From positions 248,001 to 312,000 of the forward strand of contig JACGCM010002456.1 of NCBI GenBank assembly GCA_014058105.1: DNA of 64,000 bases. The letters run 5' to 3'. The translations under genes were made by a program, and so were the position numbers. Under the pieces are notes generated by a model. The model saw only the letters and a list, made by a program, of their open reading frames with translations. It was not told where the DNA came from and searched no databases. Below are positions 12,343 through 23,066 of the stretch, piece after piece. The stretch is from Kingdonia uniflora. Lineage: Eukaryota > Streptophyta > Magnoliopsida > Ranunculales > Circaeasteraceae. Positions within the stretch are counted from its first letter, which is position 1. Each line of letters begins with the position of its first letter.

Positions 12343-13310
12343 ACGAGTACCAAGTGTTGTTCCTTATCGGATACCTGAGTTTAAACGTGAATGAAACGAC
12401 TCAATGTTGTGGTCGATAGAAATGTAGGCAAACGGTATTTCCTGTAATTGGAAATCCTTTGTCTTATTGAACGAGTGTAGCTCGAAGTCATACTTGGAAA
12501 GTATGGTCGATGCTAAATGAACACCAGGTGTTGCTCCTAAATGGGATACCTGGATTTGAAAGAACCAATCATAAGGATGTTGGTTTGTAGAAATGTATGC
12601 AAATGGTATTTCCTGTAATTGAAAATCCTTTATCTTATAGAAAGAGTTTAGCTCGGACTCATACTTGGAAAGTATGGTCGATCCTAAATGAACACCAGGT
12701 GTTGTTCCTCAAAGGAATACCTGAATTTGTAAAGAACCAATCATAAAGATGTTGGCTTGTAGAAATATATACAAATGGTATTTCCTGCAATTGGAAATCA
12801 TTTGTCTTATAGAAGGAGTTTAGCTCGGACTCATACTTGGAAAGTATGGTCGATGCTAAATGAACATCGGGTGTTGTTCTTCAAAGGGATACCTGGATTT
12901 GTAAAGAACCAATCATAAAGATGTTGGTTTGCAGAAATGTATGCAAATGGTATTTCCTGCAATTGGAAATCATTTGTCTTATAGAAAGAGTTTAGCTCGG
13001 ACTCATAATTGGAAAGTATGGTCGATGCTAAATGAACACCAGGTGTTGCTCCTCAAAGGGATACCTGAATTTGTAAAGAACCAATCATAAAGATGTTGAT
13101 TTGCAGAAATGTATGCAAATGGTATTTCCTACAATTGGAAATCATTTGTCTTATAGAAGGAGTTTAGCTCGGACTCATACTTGGAAAGTATGGTCAATGC
13201 TAAATGAACACCAGGTGTTGTTCCTCAAAGGGATACCTGGATTTGTAAAGAACCAATCATAAAGATGTTGGTTTGTAGTAACGAGTACTGATTGAATCAG
13301 CTATTGTCGG
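12343..13310. repeat. 172-bp tandem array inside the gypsy-type element
   Basis: The landmark phrase ATAAAGATGTTGG recurs at 12743, 12915, 13087 and 13259, an exact period of 172 bp. Earlier degenerate units have the same landmark at 12571 and about 12400. Five full units plus partial ends are visible. Each unit also has the phrases GGTATTTCCTGCAATTGGAAATC, TTTAGCTCGGACTCATACTTGG and AAATGAACACCAGGTGTTG (shown here as landmarks only). Units in the middle are most alike, suggesting unequal exchange. They do not encode a protein. Confidence 0.9.
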
Positions 13311-13659
13311 TAAGTACATTATTAATGCTTCACCATTGTCACGAGTACTCAACATTGGGGGACGCCCCAAGTGTCTTTTGAGATCTTGTGAAACCAAATG
13401 TTGACCTGTAAGATGTTGATCGAGCTCACCCCGAGTATGAGTTAAGTTGATTGATCTCAAGTCTGAAGTTGAGGTTGAACGTTGTGTCTGAAGCTGAGGT
13501 CAGGCTCGCCCCGAAGTACTATTTCTTGATCAATCTGTTGTATCCAACATTGGAGTTGCCATCGCCAAGTTTTCGAGCGTCATCATCTCGTAGAAATGGA
13601 AGTAAAGCTTGGAGATTGGCAGATTCTCAATCTTTGAAGCAAACGAAACCAGTGGAGCA

Positions 13660-14060
13660 TTTTGAACGTTGAACTGCTACAGTAACTTTGAAAACTTGGA
13701 ACTGCCACAGTACTTTGAAACTTGGAACCGCTACAGTAACGTCGAAAACCTCGAACTGCTACAGTAACTTGGAAAACTTGAAACTGTTACAATTACTTTG
13801 AAACCCTCCAACTGCTACAGTACTTTGAAATCTTGAAACTGCTGCAGTAACGTCGAAACCCTCGAACTGCTACAATAACTTTGAAAACGTGGGACTGCTA
13901 CCGTATCTTTGAACTTGGAACTGCTACATTAACATCGAGAACTAACTTGAACTTGGAACTGCGTTACAGTAACTTTGAAAAACAGCTACAGTAACCTTGA
14001 ACTGCTACAGTAAATTCGACACTTAACTCCAAACTTTGAACTGCAATAGTAACCTTGAGA
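13660..14060. repeat. Cluster of GAACTGCTACAGTAAC short repeats
   Basis: About fifteen imperfect copies of a roughly 25-30 bp unit (core AACTGCTACAGTAAC plus TTGAAA or TTCGAC) lie directly inside the 5' LTR. Similar clusters occur in both LTRs (11150-11325 and 14680-14830), so the unit has spread between LTR and interior. Confidence 0.8.
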
Positions 14061-14206
14061 TAACAGTGAAAAGTCTGTTTGTCTCAAATGTTTTGAGATT
14101 TTGAAAGAGAGAGAGAGGAGAGGAGGTGAAGTAGATTTTTGAGTCCTGCCGGTGAGGATATCATGAGGTAGAGGAAAGTTTGGTACTTCCCACAGACGGC
14201 GCCAAT

Positions 14207-14991
14207 TGTAATGGCGGATTTTCCGGAAGGAGAATGTTCGCCAATACTTTTAGAGAAAGAGATGTAAATAGTAAGCTATAACACTGAATTTTACGGGGAA
14301 AACTCAGACTAACCTGAGTAAAACCACGACCACGTAGAGGGTTTTGGGAGAAAATCCAATAAGATGCTAACTATTACAATGTTGAGTTGTGAGTAAGGAA
14401 CAGAACGATGCTTAAAGTAATCGTGGGTAGGTTTTTCTTTGGTGTCGAGGATTCAATCCTTTTTTCAAAGGGTTCTGCCTGTATTTATAGTGGATGCAGG
14501 CGGTTACAAAGTAAATTCATTTCCAGATTTTGTGGTCAGTTGGCGATCTTCACGGACTTTCCGTAACGGCTGGCTGACTGAGCTTAACGGTTGCTGAACA
14601 AGTATCTTCGAGGTTTGAAGTTTGAGAGCAATGAAGTTGTCTGAAGTTTGAGAACTATGAAGTTGTATGAAGTTTGAACCTTGAACTGCTACAGTACATT
14701 CGACCTTTGAACTGTTATAGTAACTTCGACCTTAACTGCTACATTAGATTCAAACTGCTACAGTACTTCGACTTGAACTGCTACAGTAGATTCGACCTTT
14801 GAACTGCTACAGTAACTTCGAGAACTATGAAGTTGGCCGAAGTTTGAGAACTATGAAGTTGTTGTGGTTTTTGATAAGTCTTGATCGAGAAGAACGTTCA
14901 CTACCATTATATCATCTGAAGTGTTGTGATATCTTTGACTAGTGTCCTCAGGCTTCTTATTATCGACGATGTTGGGAAATATGCTACTACA
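14207..14991 (-). repeat. 5' LTR of the non-autonomous gypsy-type element
   Basis: 785 bp, TGTAATGG...CTACTACA. It is preceded on the coding (minus) side by the PBS at about 14186-14206. It differs from its partner mainly by short-repeat copy number and scattered substitutions. Confidence 0.9.
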
Positions 14992-14996
14992 ATTAT

Positions 14997-15454
14997 ATAT
15001 TACACCTCTCTTCACATCTAAACAATGAGAATTGAGATTTAAAATTGTTAGTTATAAAAATCATTAGAAATTGGACATTAGGATTCTCTTATACTGATAT
15101 TATATTGATATTATCATTTATTTTATAAATTATATCTTCCTCTTGGGTGTTTTGGAGAAGGTTTGTTTATAATTAAGATACTTACAAAAAAATTACCCCT
15201 TTTAAGAAGAAAAGATACAGAAGGGTAAAATTGAAGAAGTACTCTTCAAGATGTTTATCATTGAGGAGATGTAGTTGAGTAAAGAGACTCAAGAGAGTCG
15301 ATTCACCGTTGGAAAGAAGTGAGGAGTGATTGGGTTTATTGTTGTTGTTGTTGTTGTTGCTGTTGTGGTTGTGGCTATTGATGATGACGGGATTTGTGGT
15401 TTTGGAGTAAACTATCTATACATAGCACATGAGATTTTACATGGAAACCCCTTG
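14997..15454. other. Spacer with TTG microsatellite
   Basis: Plain AT-rich DNA between two elements. A TTG/TGT trinucleotide run lies at about 15339-15372. No gene is seen. Confidence 0.45.
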
Positions 15455-16203
15455 TAATCTACAATCGAATTATGATTAACCTAAACGAAGAATTAAATGA
15501 AGAACAAACACAATTGATGGGAGAATTTTCCTTTTTGGAGCTTCAATTGCTCAATTAATTTGATTACAATCGAATTACTCTCAAAACCTTAAGTCTCTTA
15601 GGAAACTTGGATTAATCTAAGATAAGTTCACCTTGCATAGCCTTGCCTATTTATGAGGGTTACAAGTTCCTAGTTACAAGATAGGCCCATTAGGCCATTG
15701 AAATGCCTAAAAATATCAAAGGAAACGATAGTCGTTCGAACGACTAGCCAAAATAAGCCTAAGATCAACCTCAACGTGAATTGGTCTTCTGGGTCTTGAG
15801 TTTGTTCAAATGACTCCAAATGTCGTTCGAACGACTTGCCTATTTTTGCCTAAAAATTGTCTCAGGTTGAATTAGTCCTCTGGGAACCCAAGTTCATTCG
15901 AACGACCCTAAATGTTGTTCGAACAACTTGCCTATTTTCTCTTGAAATAGACTCAACTCAAATTGCCCTTCTGGGAACTCTAGCTCGAAATAGACTAAGC
16001 TCGAATTATCTAGGTCGAATAGAATCAGTTCGGCTTGGTCTTCTGGGAACTCCAGGTCGAATAGACTAAGCTCAAATTGGCTCAAGTTGAATTAATAGAC
16101 TCAGCTCGAGATATCTTATGGGAACTCCAGGTCGTTCCTCACATATCTCGTTCGAACGATGACGTCTTTTGAAGGGGTTCGATCTTCAGATCCTCCTGGA
16201 TCA
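15455..16203. mobile_element. Solo LTR of the TCGTTCGAACGA family, TSD CCTTG
   Basis: It begins TAATCTACAATCG and ends GATCCTCCTGGATCA, with CCTTG at both flanks (15450-15454 and 16204-16208). The ends match the solo LTRs at 54587-55058 (TAATCCACAATACG...GATCCTCCTGAATCA) and, inverted, 49551-50024. It carries several TCGTTCGAACGA palindromes (about 15732, 15825, 16148). It is longer than its relatives because of a local duplication of the phrase TTCTGGGAACTCCAGGTCG at about 15965-16135. No internal region or second LTR is present. Confidence 0.85.
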
Positions 16204-16208
16204 CCTTG

Positions 16209-16612
16209 GTAAAGTATCAATGCACCAGTTGCCTTCCATGTTCTTAGATATATGGCTAGATATTTATGATAGAGATGACGCCGAAGTAATGGAATGGGAG
16301 ATCTGAAACCTTCATAGCATTTTGTTTTTGACACTAAGAAATTAATTGGAAATAAACAATATCGTTTGGATGATTGTGTGATAGTGTTTATCTTTCTATT
16401 TGCAGTACATTGAAGGAAACTGTAGCGATCCTCCATAAATACTCTCCGCGTATGAAAAATTAGAAGATGCACCTTGAGCAATATTTCCTATTTTTTGCTG
16501 ATTTTTTATTGTTACATACTGCAGAAGCTGTATTTGTCTTAGTCTCTTAGATTAAACCTTTTGTAGTCTAGCAAAAGCTTATTTAATGGGTAGAGGACAA
16601 TTATACATGAAG
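16209..16612. other. Spacer, no recognisable feature
   Basis: AT-rich DNA between two insertions. A 121-codon minus-strand frame overlapping it has no recognisable domain. Confidence 0.35.
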
Positions 16613-19600
16613 TGATGTGAACGTCTTTTGTGCTTGTTCCTCACAAGTCTTTGGTGTCTTCCTATGTTACTTTATGTTCTACTGGAGCTATTCTTAAGAG
16701 TTTCTATTTCTTTTGTTTCTATTTGGAGAGATATTGAGATATATTCTGGGGGAGATATCTAGGGGTTAAGATATATAGGAGAGGGTGGTGTAACCTTTTA
16801 CTTAGTTGTTGTTGAGAGAAAAGTTAAATAAACTCCAGTTTTATAGTTTTGTGTTTAAGTAAAGTAGAAAACTATAATTTCACAATTAGGTTAGTGTAAA
16901 ATTGTTAAAGTTCTGCTTCGCGCTTTTGATTTACACTAAATTGGCATTAGAGCCATTTTATTTTCTTTGGAGTAGTTAACGTTTCAAGTTGCAATAGTTA
17001 GAACCTCAAAGAAACCAACGGCTGATCAACAATTCAAAACCATGGCGAAATGATTTGACGCGATTTACAAGAGGTTTGAAAAGTTTGATCAGTTTTTCAA
17101 AGCATTCACTGCTGGTACTTTTAACGCACCCCCTTCACAACCAATCCTGCTAGGGCAAACGATGACACTACCGCCGATTAGTCAAACTGATACCGAGTTG
17201 GAGAGGAGCATCCTGAAGTACGATACAATTCCCGAAGATGTGAACCCATTTGCGACGCTCAACCTCTACTCCAATCAGATCAATGAAGTGCCTAACCATG
17301 CACGGGGAAACTCTTTTATCGATTACCAGAGTCGAAACTATGACTAAAACGACGATGCCGTCAATGACAGTTGTGATTGATGAATAGAGAAATCGGGATA
17401 AAGATGATAGGAGATCATGTGCTTCACACGTGGGTGGCCCAACCCAAATGAACAGGGACCAATATACTGCTTGGGTTCATACCATTCATAATCAAGCTCA
17501 AGCTCAAGCCCAATTTTGGATTCTAGGTCTACAGATGCTACGCGGCGTTCCAAACCAACCAGGGAACCCGACCTAGAGCAACTGGGTTCAATGGGTTGAG
17601 ATCAACCCAATAATTTTGGGCCCAACTTAAATAACCCAATCTCTTATATCTCCTTTTAGTTTCCCTCCATTACCGACCACTCACCAGGACCTACCTTCTT
17701 CTTCTTCTCCAAATTTGAATTTTCATTCACCCAACACTAATTATCCATGGCCTTCATTACTCGTACCTTTTTTGGGTCCACCTAATACAACAAATAATAC
17801 TCTCTCTTCTTCTCTCCCTCCACTCACCACTTACCCCTACCCTCATCTCATCTCGACCCACCAACATACCACGACAACTGTGCTGACTCAGAGCCGGGCT
17901 CGAGTCACCTCCACATTCGGCAACCTACATATCTCACCGGTACAGCCCACCATAGGTCTAACCATGGTTGCTTCACCTTCTAACTGCGACGCACTCAACC
18001 CATCTACACTTCCCCGCTCACCCATCCAGTCCAGCAGTTCAACGGACCCCCTCCAGCTACAATACCAACCATGGGATGACCACCTCAGTTTGGATTATCA
18101 GAGGGGAGTTACTCAGGTCCTCTATTGTATGATACGTTTGGGGGTACCGTTCTACTATATTCGATACTCTTACTGAGAAGACAATAGCCTGGTACATTTC
18201 TGGCCTACCCACCTGATTTTATGGGTTCACAACCCTGTCCTGACATCAGTATAAGGCATGGTAATGGGGAGAAGTTCACATTTGTTGATAGCAACGACGA
18301 TGACTTTTGTGCTCACATGGGTGGCGGATAGTATGTTCTGCCATTTGAGCGACAACAGCAGTTCAACGGGTGAGGCCGAGGCCGTGGTTTCCACCCCCGG
18401 TTGACACCCCATTGTGAGCATCATGGGCAACACCGACCAATTGGTTCTCCCCCACGGCCTCCTAGGCATCCTTATGCGACTTAGTACTAGGATGATGAGT
18501 ACTATACAGAGATGGGTTTTGAGCGACAGCCACATAGACATGGCCGAGGTACTGATATTGAGGTTCTTGCACGGGCTCTTTCTGAACAAATTCACGATTT
18601 ACATTTCAAAGTTCCAGAATTTGACGGTAAGTCCGACGCATATGCATTCATTGATTGGTTGGATAGAGTTAAGAAGTTTTTCACCTGCTACGGAGATCCG
18701 AAATAGGTAGGGATGGTTGAGTCTCGACTTTCTGGATACGCCCTTACATGGTTGGTGGAAGAACGTTTAATAGTCTTGCAGGTCTCAGGGTTATCCAATG
18801 ATTACCAAGTGGTATGTCAAAGATGAGCCTTGATATGAAAGAACGGTTCATCCCGATGAACTTTGGTGAGATAGTTTTCAGAAAACTTTAATCTCTGAAG
18901 ATGGGGCTCTCTACCATTGACGATTACACAGACCAGTTTTATCTCTGAGTCTCGTGCCCATCTTCATGAGACTTGATAACATCGAGTCAACAGGTACAAG
19001 AGTGGTTTGACAAAGAAGCTTCAGGAGATGATAGCATTGTTGTATGTTTACTGTTTATCAGAAATCCTATAGCTAGCCAAGCAGGGAGCGAGTTCCAAAT
19101 TACACAATCCCATCCTCCAGTTCCAGCATAGACAGCTACATCTCCAGCTATTCTAATAGTCGTTGTGCCGCGTACTTATGTTTTGGGTAATTGTTATGGA
19201 TACGGGAAGACCGGTCACCAGAAACGTGATTGTCCAGCATTTACGAAGAAGGTTGGGTTAGTCGTAGATGGTATACGTGAGAGTGTTATAGTGAATCTTC
19301 AGCGAGTTCTACATGATGAAGATGAAGATGAGGATAGAATACACACCACATTTGTGTGTGAGTCTTCTGGCGTACCGCCTCTTTGATTTTGTGGTTAAAA
19401 TCTTCCGAAGACGGAGGGTTTGATGTGAGCATCTTCTGTGCTCGTTTCTCACACGTCTTTGGTGTCTTCCTATATTACTTTATGCTCTACTGGAGCTAGT
19501 CGTAGGAGTTTCTATTTATTTTGTTTATATTTGGAAAGATGTTAGGATGTATTATAAGGGAGATATCCAAGGGTTATAGGATATATAGGAGAGGGTGGTG

Positions 19601-19749
19601 TAACCTTTTACTTAGTTGTTGCTGAGACTAAAGTTAAATAAAGTCTAGTTTTATAGTTTTGCGTTTAAGTAAAGTAGAAAACCCTAATTTCACAATTAGA
19701 TTAGTGTAAAATCGTTAAAGTTCTGCTTTCGCGCTTTTGATATACACTA
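16613..19749 (+). mobile_element. Deleted Ty3/gypsy-type element with gag relics only, TSD TGAAG
   Basis: The LTRs are 16613-16938 and 19421-19749. Both start TGATGTGA and end (A/T)TACACTA. They are flanked by TGAAG at 16608-16612 and 19750-19754. A primer site resembling initiator tRNA-Met (TTGGCATTAGAGCC) follows the left LTR, and a purine-rich CGAAGACGGAGGG precedes the right one, so orientation is plus. The 2.5-kb interior has gag relics and no pol, so it was probably a non-autonomous or internally deleted derivative. Confidence 0.88.
17043..19386 (+). pseudogene. Gypsy gag relic with mutated zinc knuckle
   Basis: An N-terminal gag-like start with an early stop sits at 17043. The core gag phrase FKVPEFDGKSDAYAFIDWLDRVKKFF is at about 18605-18685. 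A zinc-knuckle region (NCYGYGKTGHQKRDC) is at about 19189-19233, in which the second Cys of CX2CX4HX4C is Tyr. Stops and frameshifts separate the pieces. A Ser/Thr/Pro-rich frame at 17715-18176 lies in between and may be the degraded N-terminal gag linker. No product is expected. Confidence 0.65.
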
Positions 19750-19838
19750 TGAAGTGTCTCAACCCTTTTGATTTAAAGGGTATGAATGAATTAAGTGCTT
19801 TGAGTAGCTGTTATGACCAACTGCATTTGTAAAAGTTG

Positions 19839-20412
19839 TGTTAGGAAACAAAGGGGGCAAATCGTAACGTGAAAGCACAATATGATTGAACAAGAACTGA
19901 AGATCTAATTCTAACCACTGAGAATTCAATCAAAACAATAAACACATACACAATGTTTAAATTTAGGTGGAAACCTAAAAATATCAAAACCACCCCCGAT
20001 AAGCACGATAAATTTATCATCAATTAAGGTTACAAGAAGTTTCAGAGATCTCTCAACCTCACCTCTATCCTTATAGATAATCCCTAGCAAGAAACCCTAG
20101 AAAAAAACCCAAGAAATCTCTCTAGAGTAAAACCCTAGATTTTCCCATTTTTTCTCTCTAGATATTTTTTTCTCACGTACAGAGGCTTTGAACTCACACT
20201 CTATATTCATATACTCCCTATTAGGTCATCAGCAAAGTACGCATCGAGAGACAAACCATCGCCACCAAAACGAACTTACAAAACAGCCTATGCGTTTTTC
20301 GTTCGAACGACATACAGTTTCGTTCGAACAACTTCAACGGAAAGCTTTTTCGTTCGAACGAGTTTATGTCTCGTTCGAACGACTTCGTCTATTTTTTAGC
20401 CGTAACCCAACA
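19839..20412 (-). repeat. 3' LTR of element A with TCGTTCGAACGA palindromes
   Basis: 574 bp. Palindromic TCGTTCGAACGA motifs and one-base variants cluster at about 20298-20390, close to the CCCAACA end. A solo relative lies at 58947-59566. Confidence 0.85.
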
Positions 20413-20826
20413 ATCTCCACATCGGCAAAAAATCTGTTTCTTCCGCTGCATTCGTCATGTATCCTAGCTTGTCACGTTGCCCCTATGGGCAACTACTCAA
20501 TTAAAAAAATTATACGAGTCTAGGTTTTTCCTAGACCCACCAATCGGAAAATACTTTCTGATCATCTTTGTAGACCGTGCCATTGCTCCACCTTAAACTA
20601 AATTTCTCTTTCGAGAAATCTCCATAGCTCTATCGGTACATGCAACTTTTACATCTCTACCCACTGATTTACCAACCAATGCATACAAGTTCCCACTAAG
20701 AACTTCCTTCATAATCAAAGAGGACTTCCAATAAACTTTCATTACTCTACCTCGTCTAAAGTAATTGTAACCCTCATTTTATAATTTGGAAAGTGAAATT
20801 TGATTATGAGTCATACTCGGCACATG

Positions 20827-21831
20827 TCAAACATCATGAAGAACTACGATGCGTTCATCAAACATCCTCACGCGAATATCACTAACTCCCAAAATCGGCC
20901 TTCGAGAGCCATCGCTCGTTGACACAAACTTGCTACCCTCACACCTTGCATATTTGTCGAACCATGCCTTGTGTGCGCATACATGCAATGTATCCCCATT
21001 ATCAAACACCCATCATCTATCATGGCGAGGACCATCAGCGGCCACCACGAGGAGCGACTCGTCACCATCATCACCAGTAACCGTCGCAAGTCTGTTAGTG
21101 TCACTTTCGAAGTACTTTGCCAAACTTGCTCCTTTACCATTCCCAGCTTTACAATCTGATCAATAATGACCCGATTGACCACAGCCCCAATAAGTTCTTT
21201 TTCTGAACTTATTAAAACTTCTTTTCCCACTGGCTACCATCGCCAAGTTTACCACAAAGGATTTATTACCCTTAAGCCTTCTCTCCTCAGAAAGAAGCGT
21301 ACTTGTAACCTCCTCAAAACTCTTCCCATACATCAACGTAGGTTGAAGATGCTTGAAGGTAGAAGGAAAAGACCATATGATTTGAAGCGCCTTATCTTTA
21401 TCCTCAACATTAACTCTGATCGATTCCAATTCTGAAACGATCTCGTTTAAAGAATTTAGGTCATCACCAACGTTCGTACCCTCATTCATCTGAAGCGTAT
21501 GAAGCCATTCCTTGATGTATAAGTGATTCGAAAGACTCTTCATTTGGTATAAACTTTCAAGCTTTTCCAAAAGACCCTTTGCGGTCTTCTCTCCAACCAC
21601 GTTTGCCAAAATGTTTTTAGTGAGACAGAGGCAAATCCCGTTCGCATCCCTTGAATCTAGATCTTTCCAGTCATCTTCATCGTTATCCACTTTCTGAGAC
21701 GCTACACCTTCAGCGAGAGTTTTAGGTATAGGCTTCCCTTTCAGTGCCTTGCATAACCCGCATTGAAGCAAGATATCTTGGACTTGTATTTGCCACAATC
21801 TAAAATTAATCTTCACATCGAATTTCTCCAC
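20827..21831 (-). pseudogene. Element A gag plus protease start
   Basis: Gag reads from 21831 (MEKFDVKINFRLWQIQVQDILL). It carries the copia phrases LLEKLESLYQMKSLSNHLYIKEWLHTLQM and LLSEERRLKG. The zinc knuckle that follows is YWGCGQSGHY-stop-SDC: the first Cys is Tyr and a TGA interrupts it, both compatible with cytosine deamination. After the stop the frame continues to the protease start WVFDNGDTLHVC, where the normal DSGA is DNGD. No integrase or reverse transcriptase follows before the 3' LTR. Confidence 0.75.
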
Positions 21832-22142
21832 ATTAAATTTGATCGCGTTAGAGTACTTACATCATCCCATCTTGTTTCTTTACTTGCCCCAAACCTCGCT
21901 CTGATGCTAATTATTAAGAAACAAATGGGGTAAATTGCAACGCGAAAGCACAATATGATTGAGCAAGAATTGAAGATCTAATTCTAGCCATTGAGAATTC
22001 AATCAAAGCAATAAACACATACACAATGTATAAATTTAGGTGGAAACCAAAATGATCAAAACCACCCCCGACAAGCATGACAAATCTATTATCAATTAAT
22101 GTTATAAGAAGTTCCAGAGATCTCTCAACCTCACCTCTACCC

Positions 22143-22752
22143 TATTGAGAATCGAGGTAGCTACTCTCCTCTCTGACAAGAACAATACGCGGAAATTGCC
22201 AACTCAAGTAGTAAATCAACAAAGAACAATATAAAAGACACAAAGATTTTCCCGGAGGAGGGAAGTGAAAAACCCTTACGGATGAAAAGCTACTCCCCAT
22301 GAACAATTCACTATGATATCAAATAGGTTACAATGATCTCTTAAGCTTTTAATGAAGTATCTTCAAACTCTAGCCTCTCTAAGATTAAACTCACAAAGAT
22401 GGGATAACAAAATAACCTAAGTCCCCTTTATAAAGTAGGGAACTTAAAATACAAGTAGAACGAATCTCAAGGCAAACTCACGTCTCAAACATAACATCCA
22501 AAGCAAACCTACGCCAAGCTCGTTCGAACGACTTTGCAGTAATTGGTCTCAAGGCCTTGAAACATAACATCTCGTTCGAACGACATCCAAGCTCGTTCGA
22601 ATGAGATTAACTCATGGGCCAAAATTCCAGGGAGTAGGAAAAAGGTCGTTCGAACGACTTTGAAGCTCGTTCGAGCAACTTCCTTCTTCGTTCGAACGAC
22701 TTCGATAATTTCCCAACTTCGGCAATCCTTCTATTAGAGTTCACACTCAACA
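22143..22752 (-). repeat. 3' LTR of element B with TCGTTCGAACGA palindromes
   Basis: 610 bp. Palindromes and near-palindromes lie at about 22522-22700, around the phrase GGGCCAAAATTCCAGGGAG. Confidence 0.88.
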
Positions 22753-23066
22753 ATCTCCCACTTGAAATCGAATCCCGTAACCCATCTCCAGATCTCCAAA
22801 ATGAATTGCTCGTACTACCCGGACCTTCAATCTTGAAGACCCACAGAAGTTGTATATGTCGTCAACTTCTGAAAAGTCACCACCTTCATAAACATATCGG
22901 CCGGATTCACATCAGTATGAATCTTCACAAGTTTTAATACACCATCCTCGAGGAGCGAGCGAATATAGTGATATTGAATATTAATGTGCTTGGTCCTAGA
23001 GTAAAAAGTTGAATTCTTCGCTAAGTGTATAGCGCTTTGACTATCACTATAGAACTTAGGAGAAAA

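Larger units (their letters stand above)
10704..14991 (-). mobile_element. Non-autonomous Ty3/gypsy-type LTR element (LARD-like), complete, TSD ATTAT
   Basis: Two long direct repeats (10704-11466 and 14207-14991) start TGTAATGG and end CTACTACA. The target duplication ATTAT flanks both ends (10699-10703 and 14992-14996). Reading on the minus strand, the sequence just inside the right LTR is TTGGCGCCGTCTGTGGGAAG, the gypsy-type primer binding site. A purine-rich stretch (AAGAATGGGGCGAT) abuts the left LTR as polypurine tract. The 2.7-kb interior has no gag or reverse transcriptase. It holds only a protease-region fragment, a 172-bp tandem array and short GAACTGCTACAGTAAC repeats. It must have been mobilised in trans. 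Confidence 0.9.

Noticed and set aside
17715..18176. 153-codon Ser/Thr/Pro-rich open frame as a separate gene
   Set aside because: It lies inside the gypsy-type element between gag relics. The composition fits a degraded gag linker and there is no independent support.
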